64,000 nt of DNA, from the NCBI RefSeq assembly GCF_000203815.1, contig NW_004457713.1, forward strand, positions 449,358 to 513,357, written 5' to 3'. Source of the stretch: Cavenderia fasciculata. Taxonomy: Eukaryota > Evosea > Eumycetozoa > Acytosteliales > Cavenderiaceae. Shown piece after piece: positions 32,178 to 44,187 of this stretch; the first letter of the stretch is position 1, and the number at the start of each line of letters is the position of its first letter. Under the pieces are notes generated by a model, which saw only the letters and a program-made list of their open reading frames with translations, ran no database searches and was not told where the DNA came from. A program made the translations under genes and the position numbers.

Positions 32178-33497
32178 TTAAAGAGAAGATTTTCTTTCTG
32201 ATTTTCTATCTTTTAATGGAATGTATGGTCTTGAATCTGGACCAGTATAAATGGCAGATGGACGGATTAGTTTGTTGTTGGCACGTTGTTCGATAATATG
32301 GGCGGCCCAACCAGTGGTACGAGAAATGACAAACACTGGAGTAAAAAAGAGTGTTGGGATACCAACTTGATTGTAGGCAGAGGCACTGTAAAAGTCAAGG
32401 TTGGGGAACATCTTTTTCTCTCTAAATACAACTTGTTCTACACGTTCGCTCACTGCAAACAAGTTGGGATCACCTCCCTCTTCTTGACTTAATTTCTTTG
32501 ACCATTCTTTAATAATTGGGTTTCTTGGATCACCATTACGATATACTCTATGTCCAAATCCCATTATTAATTCTTTATTTGATAACATTTTCATAATCTA
32601 AAAAAAGTAAATTAAATAAATAGTTAATAATTAATTTTTCTTTTTCTTTTTTCTTTTCTCTTTTCTCTTTTCATTTCTTACACCAGTTTCAGCATCTTGA
32701 GGATTATTAAATTGTTCTAATAATTTCATAGCAGCTTCATTTGCACCACCGTGAAGTGGACCTCTAAGAGTACCGATGGCAGAACAAATACCAGAGTAGA
32801 AATCGGTCAATGTAGAGGTTGTGACACGAGCACAGAAAGAACTGGCAGCCAAGTCATGCTCCGCGTACAAAATCAAAGAAACATCGACCACTTTAACGTG
32901 AAGGGCTGGTGGTTCTTGTCCGTCAAGTCTCAATAGTTTGAGAAAGTTTCTAGCTGTCGAGTCATCTTGATGTGTGGTGGTTTGAATTCTCTTGCCCGAT
33001 GTAGTCCAATGATACCAATACAACAACATTGATCCAAATAATGCTATCAATCTATTAGCAATTTGATATTGATCATTTGTTTTACTTTCTGGTTCTAATG
33101 TCTAAAAAAAAGAAATAGAAAATAGAAATGATTAGATAGAGAAAATAATATAATATATCTTTTTTATACTTCTTCTTACACCTAATAAAGAACAACCAGT
33201 ACGAAGTACATCCATTGGATGAGCAGATGAAGGAATACGTTCTAATACATCACACAATGCACCCGGGAGTTGACGAAGTGATGATAGAGTACGAATGTAG
33301 GCAACCAATTCTTGTTCGGTTGGTAAACGACCATAGATCATTAGATAGGCAACCTCTTCAAAGGTAGACTGTGCAGCCAACTCTTTAATATCATATCCTC
33401 TGTAGTTTAATCCTACTCCCTTGACTCCAACCGTACAAATAGCAGACTCTGCTACAAATACTCCTGCTAATCCTTTACTATATTGTTCTGTTGACAT
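32178..33497 (-). CDS. Citrate synthase, 2-methylcitrate synthase-like (385 aa)
   Basis: Three exons (33497-33180, 33101-32682, 32597-32178) join in phase 0 and give 385 residues, close to the 389 of bacterial PrpC. Citrate synthase-family signatures are clear: AICTVG and YRGYDIKELA at the N-terminus, HPMDVLRTG, LYAEHDLAASSFCARV (active-site His), GALRGPLHGGANE (active-site His region), MGFGHRVY (active-site His) and a C-terminal TGWAAHIIEQRANNKLIRPSA. The order and wording fit the PrpC/peroxisomal-type branch rather than the mitochondrial enzyme. No mitochondrial presequence is seen. The C-terminus ends SSL, a weak match to a peroxisomal PTS1. It condenses acetyl-CoA (or propionyl-CoA) with oxaloacetate; the substrate cannot be decided from sequence. 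Confidence 0.92.
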
Positions 33498-33690
33498 TGT
33501 TGTTGTTACTAATAAAACAAACTAAATATGAATTGAAATGAATGAATGAAACAATGTGATGTGTTTAAACCACCTCTATAAAAAAAATGATCATCATAAT
33601 CACTGTTGAACACGAAGATAAAATTTTAAAATAAATTTAAATAAATATCTTTGGGACGGTGATCTTTGAAAGAGGATGATTTTTATTAAT

Positions 33691-35929
33691 TTAACTAAAA
33701 CGATTGAGAATGTCATAGATATGACCACCAAACAATAAACTTTGACCAGTCTTTGTAAGAATGATTAACTGGGTATTATGAGGGATTGACAATTTAAATC
33801 TATTCTTTTCATTTGGATTTGGGTTAAATTGATAACCAACCATTAATCATTATAAATGATTGGGTTTCCATCGTTTAATGAATCAGAAATATTCATTGCT
33901 ATAACAACTAATACCATAGTATCAATTGATAAATTAGTATTATTATTATTATTATTATTATTATTGCTGTGTGCGAAAAGTTGATTGATAGCTTTTTGTA
34001 TTTTTGTGTCATAGCCTAGACCCCAGGATCTATTCACAAAAGTAAATGCAATACCTATAAATAATATTAATATTAATAACTTTAAAAGTAAAAACAAAAG
34101 TAAACTCTTTGGGTGTACTTACCAGTATGATTATCTACTTTAAAATATAAATCTGAACTATTTGAATCTGAGCCTGTTGTATATAATGCATTTGCTTCCA
34201 AACCTTTTCAAAGAGTGAGCCATCACAAATAGGATGATCCCAATCACCAAACCATTGATGATTTTCAACAATAAACTTGTTATTATCACATTTATGACCA
34301 TTGAATTGAAAGGTTGGAAAACATCCATCTGCCATACTTGAACACCCAAGTAAGATATTCTTGTATCCTATAAAAAAGAAATAAATAATTAATTAATTAA
34401 TTAAATGATATCTAAAATAACATTACATACCTTTAGAAAAATAAATTTGGTACTTGATCACCATCATAGAGTGCAGTTAATTTATCACGTAAACAATCAC
34501 GTAAAGCATCTTTCAATCGGATACCAGTTTGAGGAAATATCTGTTGTTCTTTGAGTAACTGTCCTTTTGTTTGGTATTTATATTTACATACACATTCGTA
34601 ACGACCATAATATATCAAAGAAACATGATATGTTTCAATGAGATCTACAAGTTTGTATTTCTTGGTACGCCCCTTTTCAGATGGAATACACCAATACTCT
34701 GGATCGATCTCCCTATCTGATGCAAGATTCAATGGAACCTGATAAATGATGAGGGAGGTAAGTAAAATAATCATAATAAATTATAATTAATATATATATG
34801 TTTTAGTTTTGTTTGTTTTGTACATACTCTGAGAATAGAGATTCTAAAAAGTTCAAGATACATATCTTTCATATTATCATCTTGAAATGAATCAAAAGGA
34901 GTTAATTCTACACATTGATATTCTTTAATCATAAAATTTCTAAAACCTTTTAAACTAATCTCCTTTGATGATGATCGTGTATACTCTAAAGCATAATTTA
35001 CTAATACAGGAATTCCTGCTGTCCACTATAAAGGATAAAGATAAAGTTAGTTTTAGAAATTAAATTATTAAAATATTATTATTATTTTTGTATATTTACA
35101 TCTTTTAAAAGTTGACAAGAATGTTTATCTAAAGTTTGACCATTTAAACGTTGTGACAATTGTTGAATATGATCACATTGAGGATCGAGTATGATCCATC
35201 TGATGACTAGGTGATCAGGTGTACCAGCTCCTGGTCTCATCGTTTGTATCTCGTCTTTGAGAGTAGAGTGTTGGTGTTTTACACGATACATAGACTGGAA
35301 CACCACATTTGACAAGAGGAATAAAGAGTTGGTGCCACAGTCTATACACAACCTTTGTGAAATCATCTCGATTGTCAATGTACTGTAGCACATGTTCGAT
35401 TTCATCAAAGTGTATAAATTATTGATAAAGGTTATCTTTATGTTTTTTGAAAAGAGAGTCTACGTGATAGCTGTCATGAATATCGGCATAAGAGATACCA
35501 ATCGATTGAAAGAATGCTATCTTGATGAATGTGACCCATTGATCAATTGACAGATTCTCTTTGGTATCGATACACCTGAAATCAAAGTAAAAGTGCTTTA
35601 GATTGATGGATATTGAAATAATCTACGTGATCGTGGAAATCAGTATTTGCAAGTTGTTCTTTAACTTGATTTGCTAAATCCTCTCTCTCTTGAAGTGTCT
35701 TTAAAAAGTATCTACCAAACATTGTCTTGCCAGACCCAGACATTTGACAAGTCGTGACAACAGGAATAGCATGACTCTCCATCACATGAAATGACATGTC
35801 TAACATCTGTGCATATCTTTGCCAACTTTACAATCTCTTTATCACATCCAATAAATGGTTGTCTTTTCTCTTTATCATCATTGATTGGTGGTAGTAGTTG
35901 TTGTTTTTGTTGTTGTTGAAACTGATAAT
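33691..35929 (-). pseudogene. Crinkler-like P-loop ATPase fossil, 5' truncated and broken
   Basis: Scattered minus-strand blocks belong to one multi-exon ATPase gene. They include FIGCDKEIVKL, a P-loop-like SGSGKTMFGRYFL, a Walker B-like FIHFDEIEHVL, DHLVIRWIILDP, WTAGIPVLVNYALEY, and a C-terminal block ending in LLFGGHIYDIL. The order and the IHFDE and GIPVLVNYALE patterns match ATPase modules I associate with Crinkler-type proteins in dictyostelids; that assignment is from memory. The first exon is missing, and several breaks are visible across the copy, so it is treated as a fossil. It lies directly downstream of the next gene on the same strand. Confidence 0.5.
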
Positions 35930-36039
35930 CTATATAATTTTATATTTAACTTAAAAAAGTCAAAACTACAAAAAAAAGAAGACTTGACTTTTATTATAAA
36001 TTTAAAGTAAACTAAACTAAAAAAAGAATATAATTTTGT

Positions 36040-37823
36040 TTACTGGTGACCATGATTATCATTATTAAAATGACGGCTAGAAACAGGTTTTTTTGTATTT
36101 ATGGCAGTTTTTGGAACTACCTTTGCTGTAGAGACAACACTAGTCGAGGACATAACCTTAGCTGTGGGCAATTTGGTCTTTTCTTCTCCGACAACAGGAC
36201 TATCTGGAATGCTTCTCGACTCTTTCTTCTTTCCATCATCAATGTCCATTTTGGTCCAATTTTTTAAATTACTTTTAGGAACAAAGGTTGATGAGTCCTT
36301 GGATAATCCAGAATTACTTGTTTTTGTTGTTGATGTAGTTGTTTGCTCTGGAATCGATGAATGATTCTTTGTCATAGATACAGATGGTCCAGTATTATTT
36401 CTATTGTTAATATTGTTATTAATATTTGTTGTATTATTATTATTATTTTGATTATTTTGAGAAGATAATAGATTTTGCAGTTTTGAGGGACCTAATTTTT
36501 GATTCGATGTTACTTCATTTTGAGAGTCTGCCAAGAAAACCAAAGCTTTTGTTACTTGTGTTTTGTCTTTGACAGTAACAATTTGAGGAATAACACAAAG
36601 ATCAACAAACCCTCTCTCCAATGGTTCTAGGCCTGGGAATGTGGTATGACTGTTTTTGTTGAATGTTTCACAAGGTTTTGGTTCACATCCAAACTCTATT
36701 GAAGGTTGTGTCAACAATATTCTCCAAGCTAAATTACAACAACCATCAATAAGTGTATTCACATCATTGTTTTGTGATCCATCACTAAAAATTAAAAATA
36801 AAATAAGAGTATATATAAATATTAATTCAATAAATAAAGGTCGATAAAATATCTATCTTTAACATTACTATCTACTACATACATTGATAGTATTTGATGA
36901 ATAAAACAAAATTCTTTATAAGCTTTTTGATATGGTACTATGGTTTTCGGATCCATTCCACCGATAATTTCAAAATAGCTGTTTTCCATGGTTTGTTTTC
37001 CTTGGGTTGTCATGTTTTGAGTGATGGGAGAGAGTGGATCGTGAATGACTTTATTGCAGAGTTCCAAACAACCTTTAAAGATTTGTTGGACCATGAAAGC
37101 GACAGTTCTGTCATTGATGGACATTGGTACGACATTCATAAAGGGAGCAATGTATTGGTCGATAAAAATCAGATAACTTTCTGCAAATTTGTCCAACATT
37201 GGACGTTTGGTTGACAATATCGAAGCTTGATTATTGTTTTGACGGAACTCTATAGCCATTTGTTCATTGGCTGTAGCACGACTTGACTGAATACTCGATT
37301 GCAAGTCTTCAATCATACGAGATTTTTCTTCGATTGTTTGACCGTATTGAGTTGCTAGATTCTTGTGTGAGATCATTGATGCATAGAGTTGATTGAATTG
37401 TTCAATGTATTGCATATTGGTTTTTTTGATTTGATTGTTTTCTTGTTCGAGGTACTGGACTTTTTCATTGAGTTGGATGATTTCATTCTTGCAGTTTTTG
37501 AGCATTTCGATTGTTGTCTTTAACCTTTTAATATCAGAGTCCTTTTCGTTGATCTTTTTGTTGAGATCTGATGCCAAATCTTGGTGTTGCTTTTGAAGAA
37601 CACTACAACTTTGACAAGGAATGACCTCGACATATTGATCATCTTCTACAGAAGGAGAAGAAGGAGGTGGAGGTGGAGGTGGAGGTGGAGGAGTAGGTAG
37701 ACGGGTTTGTGAACCATAACTAGAAAGACTATTTTGGCCTTGGGTATGAGGAGGAGGGGATTCAAATTCCTTTTTCTTTGGAGTTGAAAACTTGGAGGAT
37801 ATCAGCTCTAATAATGAACTCAT
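36040..37823 (-). CDS. Coiled-coil/polyproline protein, two exons, 561 aa
   Basis: Exon 1 is 37823-36883 and exon 2 is 36784-36040, with GTATGT...TTTAG intron ends, joined as ...ILS-N-DGSQNNDVNTLIDG. The order is a short basic leader (MSSLLELISSKFSTPKKKEFE), a run of about 12 prolines near residue 50, a coiled coil with heptad-like leucines at about 75-190, a conserved-looking globular region (about 200-400, including IDQYIAPFMNVVPMS and CCNLAWRILL), and an Asn/Ser/Thr-rich basic tail. I do not recognise the family. It is divergent from the Hsp70/vWA gene with 352 bp between start codons. Its TPKKKEFE leader recurs at the start of the Hsp70 fragment at 44188. Confidence 0.75.
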
Positions 37824-38175
37824 CTCTATCTCTTATCTCTCTCTATATTTGACAATAAATAAATAGAGGATGGTAGACACACAACAAACATTAAATTTTT
37901 TCACCCAGCTCTCCATAGGGATGATGATGGTGAACAACATAAAATAAATAAATAATATTTTCCAAGTGAGGGTTAGGGTGTGAGGGGGAAGGGTTAATGG
38001 TTTGTGCAATAGAAGAGCGAAGTGGAATGAACACTCACTGAATCATAATAATAATAATTGTATAATTATTTTTATCTTGAACTCGCATCCAATCTTCATT
38101 TATTATAATATCATTATTTTTATATTTATTTATCTTTTTATCTTTTATTAATAAAATAAAAAATAATTTCAAACA
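37824..38175. promoter_or_regulatory. Divergent intergenic region, coiled-coil gene and Hsp70/vWA gene
   Basis: These 352 bp separate two start codons of opposite orientation and must hold both promoters. The left half carries a G-rich block (about 37968-37996, with GGGTTAGGGTGTGAGGGGG) unusual for this AT-rich genome. The right half has T and A tracts as expected near dictyostelid transcription starts. Confidence 0.5.
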
Positions 38176-40714
38176 ATGGTTTTCATTCCTTCAAGTATAA
38201 AATCATCACACAAAAAAGCAGTAGTAGCTATCGACTTTGGAACTAGTTGTAGTGGCTATGCATCTGCATTTATTACAAATAATGATAATGTAGATATCTA
38301 CGCACACGATTCATGGCCTGGAGGAGGTTCAATCAACACAAAGACTGTGACTGTGATCTCACTCGATCGACAAGGTAGACTCGCTAAATTTGGGTATGAT
38401 GCTCGTGAAGATTACGATAATGCTATCTTTTCAAACTTCAAGATGGTGCTCTTTGACTCGGTGTCAAGAGAAAAGACAATGGTCAAAGCTGACAATTGTG
38501 ATCAGAATGCATCGATAGAATGGCTCGTCACAGAGACACTCTTATTCTTTAAACAAACAAGTTTGGAGAGACTAAACAATGGAAGTTTTAACAAGTTAAA
38601 TCAAAGAGATGTACAATGGGTCATTACAGTACCTGCAATTTGGGATGACGCTGCAAAACAAATAATGCGTCAGTGTGCTACCAATGCTGGTTTATGTACA
38701 ACTGCTGGTGATAAAGGTATGTCAAGACAATAGCTATGTAATAACATTTAATTAATTCTATTTCTTTTATCTCACTTAGAATCACTGTTACTTGCATATG
38801 AACCAGAGAGTGGAGCAATGGATTGTATCTTTGAAAAAACAAATAATTATTATGTAGATGTTGGTCAAACTCTTTTGGTTTTTGATATTGGTGGTGGAAC
38901 TGCTGATTTTACTGGTATGTAATAATTAATATATTGTATAATATTATAGTTATTTATTTTATTTATTTATTTATTTTTTAGCATATAAACAATTAGCAGA
39001 TGGAAAGATTGAAAGTATTGTAATACCATTTGGTGGAAAATTTGGATCAACCTATTGTAACCAAAACTTTAAAACATTCTTGTTGGATTTGTTTGGTGGT
39101 GATGTTGAACAAGAAATGATTGATAGCACAGATTTCATGTCATTGATGGACAGATTTGAAATTGTAAAGAAATCAATGTGTGATAGTTCAGTCAACGATG
39201 GTAAACCAAGAAACATTGCATTTAATCCAAGAGTATTTGACAAGAATGTTGATTGGCTACTTTTAAAAATCGAAAAGTACAATCAAGTAAATGGTAGCAA
39301 GATTCAATACAACCGATCTGGGCATCTATCTATTCCATTGGACACGTTTATGAGATTCCTCAATCCGTTGTTTGACGGTATAGTCGAGTGTGTAAAGTAC
39401 CAAATGCACTTGAACCCAGCCATTAGAACACCCAATTTCATCTTTATGATGGGTGGTTTCAGTGAAAACTACTTTCTACAAGAATTGGTAAAGAAAGAGT
39501 TTGCATACACTGGTGCTACTGTCATCATTCCAAAGCGACCATCACTATGTGTTGCAAAAGGAGCGTGTCGATTCGGTCTACGTCCATCGGTCGTTGCCAA
39601 ACGTCCAGTCCAAAAATCGTATGCTGTCGAGATTGACTGTCTCATCACAGCTGAAACTCCGCACATTGGGAGAAAGCAGTTTATGATCAATGGTCAATCA
39701 TATGCAAAGAATGTGTGTGATGTATTTGTCAGGGCTGGAGAATCTCTTGGAATGAATGAAAGCAAAACAAAGACATTTGTACCGACTAGAGCCGATCAAC
39801 AGTGTGTCGAACTGGCCATATTCACATCTCATCTTACCGACATGCAGTATACAACCGATCCAGGAATATCATTTGCAGCCGACCTAACACTTTCCATTCC
39901 ACCAGGTGACACACCCCAAGATAGAAAGATCGAGATGACATTAGAGTTTGGTGCCACTGAAGTATTTGTTACTGCACGTCACGTAAAGACTGGTGTCAAG
40001 GTCAACTCTTCCATTCAATTCGCAATGAACAAAGAAGAGATTGAAAGAAGAAATCAAATACGGCTTGAAAAGACTAAACCTCCATCTGTACAACTATGTA
40101 TTTGCATGGATATCACTGGATCGATGCAACCATGGATTGACGAGTCTAAAAACAAGATGGTTCAACTTGCCAAGGGACTTTTAAATGCACACGCTGGTAT
40201 CGAGTTTGAAGTATCGTTTGTTGGTTATCGTGATCACACTGATCCCGTTCGATTCGAAAACATAATGTTTACATCAAACATGCAAGTACTCGAACAAAAT
40301 TTGGCAAGGATCGTTGCAAGTGGAGGTGGAGATGTTCCAGAAGACGTTCTAGGAGGATTCCAACAAGTTCTATCACAAGATTGGAAGGACGATCACACCA
40401 AAGTGTGCATACATGTTGCTGATGCACCCTGTCACGGTACAAAGTATCACAATCTCGGTTCAGTCTCTGATTCTCTACCACATGGTGATACATCAGGTCA
40501 TCCAGAAGAACACATCAAAACCATGAAGAATAGAGGAATCGATTATTATTTCATAAAGATCTATGGTGAGAATACCGATTTGATGATCGAAGAATTTAGA
40601 AAGACCTATGATACACCTCAAAAGAAGATCATCGTTGCCGATTTAGGTTATGATACCACTCAATTAATTCCATCTTTGGTTTCTTTTGTTTCAAATTCAA
40701 TTACCAAATATTAA
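38176..40714 (+). CDS. Hsp70-like ATPase fused to a von Willebrand A domain (802 aa)
   Basis: The exons are 38176-38716, 38780-38914 and 38982-40714, both junctions in phase 1. Residues 15-500 form an actin/Hsp70-type nucleotide-binding fold: phosphate-1 loop AIDFGTSCSGYA, phosphate-2 loop FDIGGGTADFT, and an adenosine motif MMGGFSENYFLQEL. The divergent wording and lack of a normal Hsp70 substrate domain fit the HSPA12-like branch. Residues about 630-802 form a vWA domain with a MIDAS-type DITGS, GGGDVPEDVLGGF and HVADAPCHG, the wording of dictyostelid VwkA-type vWA domains. The product looks cytosolic, with no signal peptide. It could couple ATP-dependent conformational change to metal-dependent ligand binding; that is inference. 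Confidence 0.88.
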
Positions 40715-41134
40715 CTTCATTAAATAAATTTAAATAAATAATGTATAATAATATAATATAATTTCTATAAAACTAACAAGGCTTCAGGAATTCCAATATT
40801 ATGCTTTGAGAAAATACGATCATCGTCATCAAAAGTCAAACGAAGAAGAGATTAATAGTTTAAAGGTTTTAGAAATTAGATTAGATGATAATAATAAATA
40901 CTATATGAGTGATTTCAAATTAACCCTGTGAGAGAAAACCATTTTCTTATGCACAGGGTTGTAAGAGATTTTAGTTTTTAACATGAGTGGGCCATACAAC
41001 CCTGTGAATAAAAAAACTCTATGAATATATCTTTACTTTTAAATTTATATATTTATTTGTTTATTATTTTTCTACCAACATGCAGACTCGGAATGAAATT
41101 TATAATTTAAATTGTATCTAATTTATTTCTTCTG
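40715..41134. other. Convergent intergenic region with three-arm inverted repeat
   Basis: This 420 bp lies between two 3' ends. AACCCTGTG (40922-40930), CACAGGGTTGT (40952-40962) and ACAACCCTGTG (40996-41006) let the middle arm pair with either neighbour: 9 bp with the left and 11 bp with the right. The remainder is AT-rich, with no gene seen. Confidence 0.6.
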
Positions 41135-43011
41135 TCAAGCTCGGTTGATTGTAAAGTCTATTGTAGCTTCTACTTTTTCAAGGGTTTTAGTTTGAACGAC
41201 GGTAACAAATATTTCGGTGGCACCAAACTTCATTGAGACAATAACCGATTTCTCATCTTTAGTGTCACCTGGAGGGAGTGGAATTAATAATTCGGCGGCA
41301 AAGGAAATTCCAGGGTCGGTTGTGTATTTTATATCAGACAAGAGCGATGAGTAAATATCAATGGCGAGAGTAGTTTGGGATAATCTAAGTGGCCAGTAGG
41401 TTCGAGTTATTATTTCATCAATGCCAACCGACTGTCCAGCACAAACAAATGAATCGCAGATATTATATACATATGGTATCCCATCTACAAGATGTTGTTT
41501 TCTCCCCGAATGTTCTTCTAGATTATAGGAGGTTGACGTATTGACAGCATATGTTCTTTGCAATGTACGTTTGGTAATGACAGATGGACGGAGACCGAAT
41601 CTACATGCACCCTTGACGACAGACAATGATGGTCTGGTTGGAACGATGATTTTGGCACCAGTGTATGCAAACTCTTTCTTTACCAATTCTTGTAGAAAGT
41701 AGTTTTCACTGAAACCACCAATCATAAAGATGAAATTTGGTTTCTTGATACTATCACATTGTAGCATTTGAGTCTTGACGCAATCTACTATTTTGTTGAA
41801 TAATGGTTGCAAAAAGGTCATAAATGATTCCATGGGAATGACAAGATGTCCCGATCTCTTGTATTCGATGTTGGCAGTGTTGGCGACATTATACTTTTGA
41901 ATTCGTTGGTTCAGCCATTCGATATTCTTGTCAAATACACGTGGATTAAAGGAAATGTATCTTGACTTTCCGTCATTACATGAACTATCAGACATTGATT
42001 TTTTAGCACTTTCAAACTTGTCCATCAATGTCATAAAGTCAGAACTGTCAATCATATCTTGTGTAACTTCATCACCAAGTAATTCCAACATGAATTTCTT
42101 AAAGTTTTGGTTACAATAGGTTGATCCATAGTTTCCACCAAATGGTCTAACAATTACTTCAATCTTTCCATCTTCTAATTGTTTATAGACTAATTAAATA
42201 AATAAATAAATAATTAAAAATAGTTAATATATGATATATAAATTTAATATACAATATTAACATACCAGTAAAATCAGCAGTTCCACCACCAATATCAAAA
42301 ACAAGAACATTTTGACCAACAGCTACATGATAGTTGTTTGTTTTTTCAAAGATACAGTCCATTGCTCCACTCTCTGGTTCATATGCAAGTATTAATGATT
42401 CTAAGTATGAAATAAAAGAATAAAAAAGAAAGAAAAATATTAGTTTAAGGGAATGAAAAGAATATTAATCTTTTTGTTGTCATACCTTTATCATCAGCAG
42501 TTGTACATAAACCAGCATTGATAGCACATCTACGCATGATTTGTTTGGCAGCGTCATCCCAGATTGCAGGTACTGTAATGACCCATTGTACTTGACTTGG
42601 TTCGACTGCGTTGGTGTTACCGTTGTTGATTCTCTCCAAACTTGTTTGTTTAAAGAACTTGAGTGTCTCTGTGATGAGAGATTCTACTGATGCAGTCTGA
42701 TCACAATTGTCAGCTTTGACCATTGTCTTTTCTCTTGTCGCCGAGTCAAAGAGCACCATCTTGAAGTTTGAAAAGATAGCATTGCCATGATCTTCACGAG
42801 CATCATAACCGAATCTTGCCAACTTGCCTGCCTGATCGATTGATATAAGAGTCAATGTCTTTAAGCTGTTTGACCCTCCTCCAGCCCAAGAGTCATGTAC
42901 ATAGATATCAACATCCTTTTCTGTAATAAATGCGTATGCATAGCCACTACAACTCGTACCAAAATCAATTGATACTAATACTTTTTTATGTGGAGGTATA
43001 AGACTTGACAT
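41135..43011 (-). CDS. Hsp70-like protein without vWA domain (571 aa)
   Basis: Exons 43011-42486, 42400-42266 and 42189-41135 have the same intron positions and phases as the gene at 38176, so the two are duplicates. All nucleotide-binding motifs are kept: SIDFGTSCSGYA, FDIGGGTADFT and MIGGFSENYFLQEL. The frame ends at IDFTINRA-stop, exactly where the 38176 protein enters the linker to its vWA domain. Comparison with the fragment at 44188 shows that a few bases are missing here (INRA against INREEADRRNN). The two genes are convergent. It may still act as a stand-alone HSPA12-like ATPase. Confidence 0.85.
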
Positions 43012-43110
43012 TATATTATTAAAATTATATAACTATAAAAATAATAATAATTAATAATTAGATGATCAATATTGCAATGAATATGTGATTGATTGTTAAT
43101 GTGATTGTTC

Positions 43111-43245
43111 ACCCCTTTGTCAGTCTCTTCAAAAAAAAAAAAACAATTAATTTGATTAAATTGAGCGGCAAGTTTCAGGATGGGGTTGTTCACCACACAC
43201 CCCCTTTGTCAGTCAAAAAAAAAAAAAAAAACAATTAATTTAATA
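43111..43245. repeat. Direct repeat of an A-tailed block
   Basis: The block CCCTTTGTCAGTC followed by an A run and CAATTAATTT occurs twice, at about 43113-43152 and 43201-43243. About 50 bp that include a GTTGTTCACC motif separate the copies. It sits at the broken end of the next Hsp70 fragment and may mark the rearrangement junction. Confidence 0.6.
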
Positions 43246-43249
43246 TTGT

Positions 43250-43911
43250 GAATTTGTTTTTTCAAAGATACAATCCATTGCTCCACTCTCTGGTTCATAT
43301 GCAAGTAACAGTGATTCTAAGTGAGATAAAAGAAATAGAATTAATTAAATGTTATTACATAGCTATTGTCTTGACATACCTTTATCATCAGCAAATGTAC
43401 ATAAACCAGCATTGGTAGCACACTGACGCATTATTTGTTTTGCAGCGTCATCCCAAATTGCAGGTACTGTAATGACCCATTGTACATCTCTTTGATTTAA
43501 CTTGTTAAAACTTCCATTGTTTAGTCTCTCCAAACTTGTTTGTTTAAAGAACTTGAGTGTCTCTGTGATGAGAGATTCTACTGATGCAGTCTGATCACAA
43601 TTGTCAGCTTTGACCATTGTATTTTCTCTTGACACCGAGTCAAAGAGCACCATCTTGAAGTTTGAAAAGATAGCATTATCGTAATCTTCACGAGCATCAT
43701 ACCCAAATTTAGCGAGTCTACCTTGTCGATCGAGTGAGATCACAGTCACAGTCTTTGTGTTGATTGAACCTCCTCCAGGCCATGAATCGTGTGCATAGAT
43801 ATCTACATTATCATTATTTGTAATAAATGCAGATGCATAGCCACTACAACTAGTTCCAAAGTCGATAGCTACTACTGCTTTTTTGTGTGAAGTACTTGGT
43901 TGTATAACCAT
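43250..43911 (-). pseudogene. Hsp70-like 5' fragment (exon 1 and part of exon 2)
   Basis: Exon 1 (43911-43380) is full length and in phase, starting MVIQPSTSHKKAVVAIDFGTSC. The exon 2 piece starts at 43316 (ESLLLAYEPESGAMDC) and stops in EKTNSQY, so the phosphate-2 loop and everything beyond are missing. The DNA is almost identical to exon 1 of the 38176 gene, apart from one block of about 95 bp (43526-43620) that is identical to the 41135-43011 gene. It is a mosaic copy that cannot make a complete nucleotide-binding fold. Confidence 0.75.
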
Positions 43912-44187
43912 ATATCTTGTGAGACTATCTGTTTTATTATTATTATTATTATTATTCTTATTATTATTATTGATAAAAGATAAAAAGGTGGGTGTTGAAT
44001 AATAAATAGAGATAATGAATGATGCAGTTTGAGTTCAAGAATGTTATTATCAATAATAATAATAATAATAATAAAAATAATATAAATGTCTGATCAGATG
44101 ATCGAAAATTTACAGCATCTCGACTCTCGTCTCTTTGAAAAAAAAAAGATTATTGTGCTTATTCAAATAATATTTGTATCAAGAGAG

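Noticed and set aside
37965-38000. Telomere-like GGGTTAGGGT motif
   Set aside because: It occurs only once, inside a promoter region, and dictyostelid telomere repeats are of a different kind; no array is present.
43912-44187. LTR or transposon ends between the two Hsp70 halves
   Set aside because: The gap contains only ATT/ATA microsatellites and promoter-like A/T tracts; no terminal repeats or transposase fragment could be found.
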